Origin: Certhia americana
Taxonomy: Eukaryota > Chordata > Aves > Passeriformes > Certhiidae
DNA: 64,000 nucleotides
Assembly (NCBI GenBank): GCA_018697195.1
Contig: CM031870.1
Span: forward strand, 4,826,539 to 4,890,538
Reading direction: 5' to 3'
Shown: positions 22,799 through 35,100 of the stretch, one piece after another
Layout of the letters: each line of letters opens with the position of its first letter
Numbering within the stretch: position 1 is the stretch's first letter
Translations under genes and position numbers: made by a program
Notes under the pieces: generated by a model
The model's input: the letters and a program-made list of their open reading frames with translations, nothing else
The model's database searches: none
What the model was told of the DNA's origin: nothing

Positions 22799-24139
22799 AA
22801 ATTGTGGGGTTCCTGGGATTGGTTATGGCCTTTTGTATATTCAGTTTCCAATACCTGGTTTCTGTCAAGAAAAGCTTTTTTTTTTTTCTTTAAAAATCTT
22901 AACTGCCCTATACAATGTTAAAAATGGAACATTTAATATGGCAATTTCTATTCTTACTGACCATTCTCTCTATTACATTTCAATTAGCAACAAAAATGTC
23001 AGGACCAATTACATAGAAACTTGTTAGGTTGCTGAGAAAACCTGAAGGAATTTTTGTTGCCTCAGAGCAGTTCTTCTGAAATGTAGAAAAACTAACTCCT
23101 GTACACACCAGTTGCTTTAAGGAAACCAAGACATCTGACCAAGTTCTTTAAATCCTGAAAAACATAAAAAAAAAAGCTCTATGCCTACCATAGCTGAGGA
23201 GTGGAGGGGAAAATGGAGTCTTCATCATCCATCAAGGCCTCTTGGCATGGTGATGAAAAAACAAATGCTCAGGACAAAGTCAGCAGCCCAGGAAGATGGA
23301 GCACAAGTACTGGGAGGAATGGCATGCCCTGTCCTGCCACAGCTGAGTGCTGCCTGCCCTGCCTGAGCTCCAGGGAAATCAGGGTGGGAAAAATCCCTGA
23401 GAGACTTGGCCTAGTACCACGAGGAATTTCAAGGAGATTTAAAACTAAGAGGTGATTTTGCACTGAGCATCTTAAGCCTCTAAAAAGTACCTACTCTTAA
23501 GACAGGAAAACTAGGGTGGAGTAAGTACAGGAAAGAGAAGGAGAGGCCAGAAAACGGATTCTGCAAATATACTCAGCCATGTGCAGGGAGGAGGGGACTG
23601 CGGTTGTGGTGCTGCACATCTGGCCAAAACAGACACTGGGTTCCAAGTGGCCACTGGGGTCAGCTCAGCTGGCTGCAGCATAATAAAAACTGTATGTAGC
23701 TGGAGCAAATACACTTCTAAAAGAAACAGGAACTTATCAAAAATCAGTGCTACATCAGTATCAACTACGCATTAAGTGAATGTGTTTATCTTGCATTTTC
23801 TGGTTCTTAAGGATAGCTGCTTCTCTCAGTTTGTATCCAAACATTTAGGATATTTGATAAAGTACATATGTATAAGCCAGTCTTTCACAGCGAGTTATTT
23901 CTCTGCACAAACAATAAACAACTTATGGCCTTGGTTAGCCATTTCACAAGTGACAAAATTCCCTATTGTTCCCTGACATTGAACCATCCTGCCTACACTG
24001 GGTCTGAAAGAGAACTGTGAATTCAGGGAAGGCCTAAAAAAAAGGCACTCAGGCACAGTCTCCAAAATGAATTTATTTGCATACGTTCCCTGTGTGTGGA
24101 ACAATGGGGCTTGTTCTTCTCTGACCAAGAAACCAGTCC

Positions 24140-24265
24140 CATTCCTGGAAGCGTTCAAGGCCAGGTTGGCAGGGCTTTGGGGACATGGTTGTGTGGGAGG
24201 GTCCTTGCTTCCATTGCAGGGGATGTTGAAATAGATAGACTTAAAGGTTCAGTTCCAAGGCTGAA
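24140..24265 (+). mobile_element. CR1 fragment (copy 2, inverted)
   Basis: Reverse complement of the copy 1 CR1 fragment, with AAGGCCAGGTTGGCAGGGCT and a GTGGGAGGGTCC-like block. It shows several substitutions relative to copies 1 and 3, more than elsewhere in the array. Confidence 0.7.
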
Positions 24266-24579
24266 CCATCTCTGTGACTTCTTCCGTGCGGTGTTCGAGA
24301 GGTTCAGTGAACGATGTCGGCATTGGTGACAATTCGGTGGGGCACCACAAAGATCCGAAAACGCTTCAGCCCACCGAGCGGCCGGCGGGTGTGCTGCGCC
24401 AGAGCCCAAAGTCTTAGAGGAGGACGAATCAAAGGGAAGGAAAATGCCCAAAAAGGCCGGGTAGGAAGGAAACAGAGGAAACATTGGATGGGAAAGTCAG
24501 TGACTCAAGCGTAGCGGCTGGAGTGAAAATCTGCAGTTAACTCTCACGCCTCTGCACTCGCCTCTCATCCAGAGGCCCC

Positions 24580-25375
24580 ACAGCTCCATTTTTAGGAGGG
24601 GGAAGGCGAGGCAGGGGGCAGGCGGGGGAATGACGGACGGCGGCGGGGGCAGCCCCGGCGGGGGCCCGAGGAGGCGGAGGGAGGACAGGAGGACGTTGAA
24701 GCGAGCCGAGCCCGTGCGGTGTGTGAGGGGGGCGGCGCGGGGGGGCGCTGAGGGGCAGCTGCCGGCACGCGCCGAGCGGGCGGGTCGGTGGCCTCACCGG
24801 ACGCGCCTCGCAAAGGGGCGGGGCCCGGACAATCTCAGCCGCCGCCGACGGCTATGCTTCTTCGCTTTTTGTTTTTTTAGCGCGGCACCAGGAACCTCCG
24901 CAGCAGATCCCCCCGTCGCGGGGAACACCCCCGTCGCGCACAGGCCGGGCCTCACGCTCCAGCTGCCACCCCTGGAATTGCGTCGGGCTGGAGAGGCGGG
25001 GCTCAAGCCGACCCGGCGTTGCAAACCGCCCCGCCCGCGCTTACCCTTTTCCCGTCCGCCCCGCCCCAGGCCCGCCCGCCCGCCGCCGCTCCCGCGGGCG
25101 GGGCCGCGTGTGGCGGACGCCCGCCCGCGTGTTGTCCTCCGGGTCGCGGTTTGTCTGGGCTCTGCGGCCTCCCCCGGGGCCGGGGATCGCCGTCCCCAAC
25201 GGCTCGGGCAGCGGCGCTAGGGTAGGCAGCCAGCGGGGCGTGCTGGAAAGTCGTGGGGCAGCGTGACCCCTTGTTAGCCCGGAGTTCTGTCGGTGGTCGG
25301 CGCTTGTTCGCTGGGAGGAGGCGAGAGACCTCAGCTGCCCGGCCCTTGGGCCTGGCACCTGGAGGGTTTCTTTTC
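24580..25375. promoter_or_regulatory. Inverted copy of the SUN1 promoter CpG island (copy 2)
   Basis: Reverse complement of the 19.26-20.09 kb island with many small indels. The CArG-like element appears as CCATTTTTAGG at 24586-24596. If real it would point away from SUN1; more likely an assembly product. Confidence 0.6.
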
Positions 25376-25488
25376 AGAAGAAACTAAACCTGCAGCTTAC
25401 TCCCTGATGTGAATGAAAGTAGCTGCAAGCGCGCGGTGGTGCGGTTGCTCGCCGCAGCTGCCCGAGCCTTGGTGAAAGGTAACGTGAT

Positions 25489-26464
25489 NNNNNNNNNNNN
25501 NNNNNNNNNNNNNNNNNNNNNNNNNNNNNNNNNNNNNNNNNNNNNNNNNNNNNNNNNNNNNNNNNNNNNNNNNNNNNNNNNNNNNNNNNNNNNNNNNNNN
25601 NNNNNNNNNNNNNNNNNNNNNNNNNNNNNNNNNNNNNNNNNNNNNNNNNNNNNNNNNNNNNNNNNNNNNNNNNNNNNNNNNNNNNNNNNNNNNNNNNNNN
25701 NNNNNNNNNNNNNNNNNNNNNNNNNNNNNNNNNNNNNNNNNNNNNNNNNNNNNNNNNNNNNNNNNNNNNNNNNNNNNNNNNNNNNNNNNNNNNNNNNNNN
25801 NNNNNNNNNNNNNNNNNNNNNNNNNNNNNNNNNNNNNNNNNNNNNNNNNNNNNNNNNNNNNNNNNNNNNNNNNNNNNNNNNNNNNNNNNNNNNNNNNNNN
25901 NNNNNNNNNNNNNNNNNNNNNNNNNNNNNNNNNNNNNNNNNNNNNNNNNNNNNNNNNNNNNNNNNNNNNNNNNNNNNNNNNNNNNNNNNNNNNNNNNNNN
26001 NNNNNNNNNNNNNNNNNNNNNNNNNNNNNNNNNNNNNNNNNNNNNNNNNNNNNNNNNNNNNNNNNNNNNNNNNNNNNNNNNNNNNNNNNNNNNNNNNNNN
26101 NNNNNNNNNNNNNNNNNNNNNNNNNNNNNNNNNNNNNNNNNNNNNNNNNNNNNNNNNNNNNNNNNNNNNNNNNNNNNNNNNNNNNNNNNNNNNNNNNNNN
26201 NNNNNNNNNNNNNNNNNNNNNNNNNNNNNNNNNNNNNNNNNNNNNNNNNNNNNNNNNNNNNNNNNNNNNNNNNNNNNNNNNNNNNNNNNNNNNNNNNNNN
26301 NNNNNNNNNNNNNNNNNNNNNNNNNNNNNNNNNNNNNNNNNNNNNNNNNNNNNNNNNNNNNNNNNNNNNNNNNNNNNNNNNNNNNNNNNNNNNNNNNNNN
26401 NNNNNNNNNNNNNNNNNNNNNNNNNNNNNNNNNNNNNNNNNNNNNNNNNNNNNNNNNNNNNNNN
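25489..26464. other. Assembly gap (976 N)
   Basis: Run of N between the inverted copy 2 and the direct copy 3. The non-round length suggests an estimated gap. Any protein readings across it are meaningless. Confidence 1.
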
Positions 26465-29099
26465 GGTCTGAGAGCTTCTGAGTGACATGGATGCTGCACC
26501 CACTAACTCAAAAAAAAACCTGTCTATCTGACGCCACTCTCCAATCAGACAGCCTCAACAAATCCTAGCACCATGGCAGCGAAGCTTCCTGGCTCCGGGA
26601 AAGATGAATGCTCCACAAGTGGCCTTTATTCACAGAGCTCACAGTCAGAAGGGAGCATCACAAACACTGACCATAGTGCACTACAACACCTCACAGGACA
26701 GACACAAACCCTCACTGAGAGCTTTGGACTACACAGACTTGTACAAACATACTGTCTCAGGCATTTCCTCATGACACCCTTTGCAACAAAAGAATGGTAA
26801 ATTGCCATTTCACAAAGGGACCTCTGGCAGTGCAGAAATATGCACACAAAGTCCTGTTACGAAATGAGAAAATTCCCAAGACATCAATTAGCATGTCTAA
26901 TTTTTTATATTGCAAGGGATAAAAAAATTATATAATAAATTCTTAGATACTGGTAGACTACTTCAAATAGAACCCTGTACTAGCCTCACATTTTAAAGCA
27001 AAGTAAGTTTTAAGACAGTAAATACTTAACACATTTAATGCCACAAACGGCTGAACAGATTTAGGCAAACTATCAGTAACAATGCAACTGGAACATGCAA
27101 CTCCATCAGTTCCTGAGAGCAAGCCACTTTTTACTTGTATTTCAATTTTTGATTTTCTTCTACTATTCAGAATAAACGCAATAAATTCACTCATTTTTTG
27201 TTAGAAGAATGCAATCCTAACGAAAATATATTCCACAAAGGATGTTTCACATAGCAAGTAAAGTCTGGTTTTAACATGCTGAGAGCAAAAGCGCCAGCTA
27301 ACATCAACATTTTATTAAAATACATATTGAGAAACAGCATCATTCCTTTAAAAAGCAACTCAAAGAAACAACAACCCCCCCCCACACACACAATAAAACC
27401 GATAGTTTTACTACATGTTACCATTGGAGCAGGCTGGCATAGATCCCCAAATCCCAAACACAGGTTCAAACAACAGCACACCAACAAAACCAGCTCTATC
27501 ACAAAGCAAGCAAGGCGGCACATTGACATTCCGTACCTCTCGACCGCTCGATTAAAGGGGGCGGGGGGGAGCTGACAAAACGCAGCGGCCGGTGAAACCA
27601 TCAGCGCGCCCGTTCTTTTTTACAAACCGGGCCCGGCGGCCCAGCACAGCGCTCGAGCCCGGGCCGCTCGGCGCCCTGCTGCGACACATCCGTGTCCCCA
27701 ACAGCCCGAGCTCCGCAATCCGCCGCCCGCAGGCCTCACGGCCCGCTCCAGGCCGTGCATCGAGCCTAAAATGGCTCCCGGCCCCAACAAAGCCCGCATT
27801 GGCGCCCGCCGGCCCTGCCCCACGCTCCCGTCACATCGCGAGTTTGATTGCCTGGAGCACCCACACAAGAACCTGCCTTAACCCCTCCGGTCCGGCGACC
27901 GCACAACAAAGGCGTGCTGCTGCTGCTATACCCTCGCCCGTCACGCTGCCGAAGGCTTCACGGCAGATAACCACAACACCCCCCAGAAACAGCGATCAAA
28001 TTAAACCCCGACATCTTCTCTTTATAAGCGACACCTGATGCCTAACGCCCACGCTGTATAATCACAAATTAACGAGCCAGTCAAGCAAATCCGGGGGGGG
28101 GGGGGGGGGCAGATTAATAGTATCTGTCACACCAGCACATTTACTAATAGAACTTTTACAATGTAAAAAGCATGCTAAATCTTGTCGAATAAAACCCTCC
28201 GTCCAGCTCGCACAAAAAAAAAACATACCTGCAACTCGCTTCCACAACGCTGGTATGGAAACCAGCAACTAGTAATCTTCACCCCGTTTATACGTAAAAG
28301 CAAGAATTAAGACCATTAGGATTCACTGGGAAATCAACGAAACTGAGCTGGAACAGCGTTGGAAAGCACTGAAACAGAACATTTAAAAAAAAAAAAAAAG
28401 CAAATATTTCTTCCTTTTTGCAGACGTTAAACTGAAAACCATTATGGTGGGATGGGTTGGTCCGGCAATGCCGGGGGGGGGGGGGAAGAAACTCGGATTG
28501 AAGCTAAATTTTCCTTCCCTCAAACATGCTATAACATTTATTTATAAAATGTATTTATTTTTAAACGTAAGTTATAAGACGTTAAATAAGGGAAACGTAA
28601 AATAAGGCAAACCAAATACTTTTTCTCCCAGCAGATATAAAATTCAGGAACTGTCCAAAACAGGTGCTGTCCCACGTTTCTGACACTTCTAACCCTGTGG
28701 CATACACTGAAGAGCAGCCAAACGGACACGGCATGAAGAGGTCAGCACGTATTACCTCAAAGGAGGCACAGCACTAAAATAGCCATTTTGCCGTAGAAAC
28801 ACGAGCAGTCACTCACTCGGGCGACGATGACAAACTCTTCTTCTACAGTAAACTCGCTAGTCTGACAACGCTTTCCCCACGAAGGGCTGCCCCGGAGGTG
28901 ACAGCCTGTGGACAGCGAGGGCAGGTTTGTCCTACCTGTGCTACCCATAGAGAGAACCTCAACCACCACAGCACGTTACCTTTGCACCAAGGCTCCGGCA
29001 GCTTGGGGGCGGCCCGAGCACCGGCCCCAACCGCGCACTTATCAGCTCTTTCACAATCAGGCGGAAAGCTGCAGGTTATAGTTTCTTCTGACAAGGAAA

Positions 29100-29880
29100 C
29101 CTCCAGGTGGGGCCAGGCCCTAGAAGGGACCGGGCAGCTGAGTCTCTCCCTCCTCCCAGCGAACGCGCCGGGACCGACAGAACTCCGCGCTAACAACGGT
29201 CGCGCTGCCCCACGACTCCAGCACGCCCCGCTGCCTCCCCTGCTCCGCTGCCCGAGGCCGGGACGGCGCTCCCTCGCCCCGGGAGGCCGCAGACCCGAGA
29301 CACCGCGCCGAGGGACACACGCGGCGGGCAGCCGCCACACGCGGCCCCGGCCCGCGGGAAGCGCGGCGGCGGGCGGGCCGGGGCGGGGGCGGACGGGGAA
29401 AGGGTGAGCGCGGGCGGGGGGGCGGTTGGCAACGACCGGGGCGGGCTGACCCCGCCGCCTCCAGCCCCCGCGCTCCAGGGGGGGCGAGCGGGGGAGCGAG
29501 GCCCTGCCCTGCGCGAAAACGGGGGGATCCGCGACGGGGGGCTCTGCGGCGGAGTGTACCTGGTGCCCGGCGCAGCGAAGTAAAAGGCGAGAGCCGGCGG
29601 CGGCGGCTGAGATTGTCCGGGGCCCCGCCCGCTTTGCCGAGGCCGGCCGGGGCCCGCCGCCCCGCCCGCGCGGCGCGTGCCGGCAGCGCCCCCTCAGCGC
29701 CCGCCCCGCGCCGCCCCTCACACACGGGCACGGGCTCGGGCTCGGGCTCCGGCTCCTGATCCGCCTCCGCCTCCTCGGGCCCCGCTCGGGGGCTGCCCCC
29801 GCCGCCGGCCGCAGTCCCGCCGCCCCCTGCCTCGCCTTCCCCCTCCTAAAAATGGAGCTGTGGGAGCCTCTGGAGAGAGC
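29100..29880. promoter_or_regulatory. Second direct copy of the SUN1 promoter CpG island (copy 3)
   Basis: Direct repeat of the 19.26-20.09 kb island, with the donor at about 29560 and CCTAAAAATGG at 29845-29855. Differs from copy 1 mainly by short indels. Confidence 0.6.
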
Positions 29881-30174
29881 AGTGCAGAGGCGAGGAGAGT
29901 TAACTCAGATTTTCACTCCAGCCGCTACTGCTTGAGTCACTGACTTTCCCTCCCAATGTTTCCTCTGTTTCCTTCCTACCCGGCCTTTTTGGGATTTTCC
30001 TTCCCTTTGATTCGTCCTCCGCTAAGACTTTGGCTCTGGCGCAGCACACCCGGCCGCTCGGTGGGACTGAAGCGTTTCGGATCTGTGTGGTGCCCCACCG
30101 AATGTCACCGATGCCAACATCGTGCCACTGAAACCTCCGAACAGCCGCACGGAAAAGAAATCAGAGAATGGTTC

Positions 30175-30310
30175 AGCTTGGAACTGACCTTTAAGTCTAT
30201 CTAGTTCCAACTCCCCTGCAAGGAGCAAGGACGCCTCCCACTACACCATGTACCTCCAAGCTCTGTCCAACCTGGCCTTGAACGCTTCCAGGAATGGGAC
30301 TGGTTCTTGG
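30175..30310 (-). mobile_element. CR1 fragment (copy 3)
   Basis: Same antisense CR1 piece as in copy 1 (CTATCTAGTTCCAACTCCCC, CCAACCTGGCCTTGAACGCT). Confidence 0.75.
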
Positions 30311-31621
30311 CAGAGAAGAAACAAGCCCCATTGTTCAAACACACAGGGAACGTATGCAAATACATTCAGTGTGGAGACTGTGCCTGAGTGCCTTTTTTTA
30401 AGCCTTCCTGAATTCACAGTTCTCTTTCAGACCCAGTTGTAGGCAGGGATGGTGCAATGTCAGGGAACAGAATAGGGAATTTGTCACTTGGGAAATGCTA
30501 ACCAGGCCATAAGTTGTTATTGTGTGTGCAAGAGAAATAACTCACTGTGAAAGACTGGCTGATAAATATGTAATTATCAAATAATCCAAATGTTTGGATA
30601 CAAACTGAGAGAAGGCAGCTAATCCTTAAGAAACAGAAAATGCAAGATAAACACATTCACTTAAGGCAGTAGTTGATACTGATGTAGCACTGATTTTGAG
30701 TAATTCCTGTTTCTTTTAGAAGTGTTTTGCTCCAGCTACATGACAGTTTTAAGATGCTGCAGCCAAAGCTGAGCTGACCCCAGTGACACTTGGAACCCAG
30801 TGTCTGTTTTGGTCAGATGTGCAGCACCACAGCAGTCTCCTCCTCCCTGCACATGGCTGAGTATATTGCAGAATCAGTTTTCTGGCCTCTCCTTCTCTTT
30901 CTGTACTTACTCCACGCCTATTTTCCTGTCTTAAGAGTAGATAATTTTTAAAGGCTTAAGATACTCAGGGCAAAATCACCTCTTAGTTTAAATCTCCTTG
31001 AAATTCCTTGGTGGTATGAGGCCAAGTCCTCTCAGGGATGTTTCCCACCCTATTTCCCTGGAGCTCAGGCAGGGCAGGCAGCACTCAGCTGTGGCAGGAC
31101 AAGGCATGCCATTCTCCCAGAGTACTTGCTGCTCCAGCTTCCTGGGCTGCTCTGACTTGTCCTGAGCAGTTGTTTTTCCATCACCAGGCCAAGAGGCTGG
31201 ATGGAGGATGAAGCTCAGCTTTCCCTCCACTCCTCAGCTATGGGAGGCAATAGAGCTTTTTTTAAGTTTTCAGGATTTAAGAGGAACTTGGTCAGATGTC
31301 TTGGTTTCCTTAAAACAAGCTGGTGTGTACAGGGAGTTAGTTTTTCTACATTTCAGAAGAAACTGCTCTGAGGCAAAAATTCCTTCAAGGTTTCTCAGCA
31401 CCTAACAAGTTCTGAATGTAAAGTGGGCTGACAATTTTTATTGGCTAAATTGAAGCGTATAGAGAGAAATGGTCAGGAAGAATAGAAATTTACCATATTA
31501 AAAATGTTCCATTTTTAACATTGTAGAGGGCAGTTAAGAATTTAGAGGAAAAAAAGCTTTCTTGACAGACACCAGGTATGGGGAAACTGCAATACAAGGC
31601 CAAACCAATCCCAGGACCACA

Positions 31622-31722
31622 TTTCCCTTCCCTTCCCTTCCCTTCCCTTCCCTTCCCTTCCCTTCCCTTTCCCTTTCCTTCCCTCCCTTCCCTTCACTTC
31701 CTTCCTCCCTTACTTCCCTTCT
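31622..31722 (+). repeat. TTCCC satellite, copy 3
   Basis: About 100 bp of nearly regular CCCTT units, shorter than in copies 1 and 2. The length difference among copies is typical of array slippage or of long-read error. Confidence 0.9.
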
Positions 31723-32107
31723 TACCACACATTTTTGCTCCCTGTTTTTCACCACTATGATTCCCATCCAGTGTTTCTGCACGTCACAACTAATGAAACT
31801 GTTCGCTCTCCAATTGGTCCTTTGCTTTGGAAAGGGGGCAAATCCCCACAGTGATTGAATGTACGGACGGAATGTGGCAGAAACCAGTGCAGTGAGGTGT
31901 TTCTGACTGGTAGTACTGGGCATGGCATGCTGCTGCACAGCATGGGAGTGGTGACCTTTGTGTCCATGGCTGGGCAGATCATCATATATATGTAGTAGTA
32001 TGAAAATCACCTAAAATATCTGTAAATCTGATTTCCTGCTCATTAAAGAAAATGTTTCTCGGCACATGGTTAAGCTCAGCAGGGCCCTTTCCCCACACCT
32101 CTCAGCC

Positions 32108-35100
32108 AAAGGCAATGGGTGCTACACCCAGAGCAATTGGGTTATCAGGTAAAGGGGGATGCAGAAAACTTCAAATCACTAGATCTCCGTGGTCCTGACT
32201 TAGAGGGGATTTCAGACATTAACAAGAAAAGCCGATTACACCCAAGGCAGGCCGGCAGAGCAGCCGTTCTCCTCACAGCTCTCATCTGCTGCTTCAGCTC
32301 AGCTCCTGCTTCTCTGGGAGATTGATCCCAGTAAATGGACACAAGCTTGTTAACTGTAATTTTTGTTGATCCTCAGATGCCTAATAATGAAGATTTTTTT
32401 TCCCTTTATTTTTCTTTCTCTCTTTTTTTAAAGATGGTTAGAGCTTCACATGGAGGGCTGAGACACAGTCCATGATGTATCCAGCAGGACCAACTCTGAT
32501 CCACTCTTCTAGCAAACAGTTGCTCACCTTCCCTTGCAGGGATCCTAACACAGATTCTGCAAATGAAACAGAAACTTGGCTGCCCTCAAGACAGCAGTTG
32601 GCTGTCCAAAGCCAAGATGTTACTTTATTTTGGGGGCAGTGCTCTGGTATGTTTGTGTGGTGCAGACAAGGGGCTTCCCACAGCAAGATAAAGTCTGTGC
32701 AATAGCCCATCAGAACTCTAACCTCTCTGCACAGAAATATTATAGTACAATTTATTTATAATAAATAAATAACTTCTACCATAATGACATAAATACCTAT
32801 TATGGTTATACTGTACTATAAATGGATAGTTTTATCATAGTACTATGTAGTACAACAGTACTATGGACTATACTAATTCTTTTTGGTTACTCCTGGTTTT
32901 AACTTATACTTTAATAGCTAAATTTCTCAGTGTAGAGATTAGAGCTGTGATATGTTATTAGAGCCTATAATAACTTTGCAGTTACAGCTGGAGGTCAGTC
33001 TCTGGAAGCAGACTGCTGACATAAGCAGAGAGGTGCATTAATGCACCTTCCCCGTGGGCTCACATGACCCTGCAGGGCTGGACACCTGCAGAGTGTCTGC
33101 AATCTGCCAGAGCATTCCTGAGGAACTCTGCACATTGCCTGTATGGACTCACACGGATAAGAAGTGGACAGATCTGGAAGACATTTAACTACCAGCCTCT
33201 CCTAAAATGCTCTCTGATGTAGACCCTGTCTCAAAGTTTAGTTATCTCATTTATCAGTGTCCTCTCAACGTCCAATTAATTGCATCTATTTAAGGGAGTT
33301 AACGAATACATAAAAGATTCTATATTCAGTTAGACAAATGCATGCACTTACCTAAAAACATTTGTTTAGCTGAGAATCCAAGTCACAGGATCCTCCACAA
33401 CAGGTCTTCTGGCTTACAAGGATGAAGACAGAGGCACAACTGCTTGTCACAGGAAGGGCAGGGCTAAAGGCTGCTTATCTAAAGTGCCTGAAAGCCTGGA
33501 AGTTTGAGATAACAGCTCTGCTCCCCAAAATTGCCCTTGCTTAAAAGTGACGTAACGTGTATGGTGCTAATGACATTCTGTAACGTGCACTAACTAAATC
33601 TAGAAAATATAAGAGCTGATCTGGCCAAACAGGAAAAAAAACCCAAACCTCTAAAACATTTTAGTAGAGTTCCTACTGATCCAGTAAAAGGTTGAAGCTG
33701 AAAGTTGAGTCTCAAAGAAAATGACTTTAAAATCCAGACTCATAAACCATCCACAGGAGACTCAATAACAGTACATTTTTGTAAAGGGATTTAAGAAAAT
33801 TGGGTTATATAAGCTGAAATACGATAAACTACAAGCAAGGTTAGCACACTATCAAGTCCTATGCCCAGAAGACCTAATAAAAGAATGTAGTGGTAGATCC
33901 CCAGTTTATCACACACACACAAATAAGATCAAGCTGGTGTTTAGCATGTCTCTAGAAGGACTATTAGAATATTCATTTTAACAACCTCTCCTGGCTCTGA
34001 AGAAAAAGCTGGTTTGTTGGATAATGTGGAGATTTTTCTTTGTGAGGCATCCCACAATGGACTGCTCTAAAAGATAACAAAATGTTCAACATATGGAAGA
34101 AAAAATGTTCTCAGCCTGCTGAAGATATCAAGCTTGATGAATACTTCAGCTCTTACTATTTGTGTGCCAGCTTTAGAACATCTTGAAAAAGTTTGATTAG
34201 ATTCCACATCAACCAGGAATGTTCTCTTCTCTCATCCCACGTTTGAAGTTTGGTTTGCAAACATCTCTGCTTTAGATCACAAGAGTGATTAAAAGCACTT
34301 GACCAATATTTGTACCGTAGCCATCATGAGGCTGTTGATCAGTGGCATAGAATCTAAATTTTGTCAACATAAGAAGCTAAAAATACCATGCCTGTAGTAG
34401 TGTCATTAAGCAGGATTTATTTAGGAGACTTTCAGGGGAACTTTACCATAAGAACTGGGTTTTTGCTGCTGAAATGAAACTTCAGGTTGCAGGAACCTGC
34501 TGCTCTGCAGTGATTTCAAAGACTATTTTGAGAACAAGGTCTCTGTTAGGATAGAGTCTATTTCCAGTCTAATTTAATTGGCTTTTTAATAATTGATCAG
34601 ACTAAGGAAACAATTTCATGGAACCACAGAATAGCCAGGCTGGAAGAGGCCCCTGGAGATGCTGCATATAGTCCCACTCCTGCTTAACAGGCTCAGGCAG
34701 AACAGGTTCCTCAGGGCTGTGTTAAGTCAGATTTTAAATATATCCAAGGCTGGAGACTCCACAACCTCTTTATTTAATGTTTTTAAGAGACTTTAACTTC
34801 ACTCACATTGTGCCTTATAAGAATTTTAGCTGCCCCTCCACTTGCAGTGAGTTAAATAGTTAATAGTTGTTAGTCAATTAAAATGCTGCTCAGTACAGGA
34901 ACAGCTGTACTTCAGCTTTTCATTAAAAGAAAGCTGAACTTCAAAGTCAGTACAAAGGACCTAAAATGAGTATCCTATTCTACAGGAATGCACAATAGCT
35001 TTTGGATCCCTAAGAAACTCCTCAATTATTCTGTATCATTAGTATTATTGTCTCTTTTTTGGAGAATTTTCAAAGCAACCCAGTGTTTTGTGGAGAAGTG

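Larger units (their letters stand above)
22537..25487 (-). repeat. Repeat copy 2 (inverted, partial)
   Basis: Reverse complement of about 19138-22075 in copy 1: GGGAA satellite, CR1, AP-1 and CArG sites, promoter island, ending at the GGTAACGTG donor motif one base or so before the N gap. With copy 1 it forms a roughly 2.9-kb palindrome with about 460 bp of spacer. It carries some substitutions as well as indels. Confidence 0.93.
26465..32107 (+). repeat. Repeat copy 3 (direct)
   Basis: Direct repeat of copy 1, beginning at the first base after the N gap and ending at CTCAGCC, after which unique sequence leads to DNAAF5. Contains two poly-G runs absent from copy 1 (28093-28109 and 28473-28485). 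Confidence 0.95.

Noticed and set aside
21758..22893. Lys/Arg/Gly/Glu-rich and Pro/Phe/Ser-rich frames
   Set aside because: They are six-frame readings of the GGGAA/TTCCC satellite.
25384..26503. Open frames of about 360-370 aa across the N gap
   Set aside because: They consist of undefined residues from N bases.
28843..29721. 292-aa minus-strand frame in the copy 3 CpG island
   Set aside because: GC-rich stop-poor DNA; the frame is broken by indels in copies 1 and 2 and has no recognisable domain.
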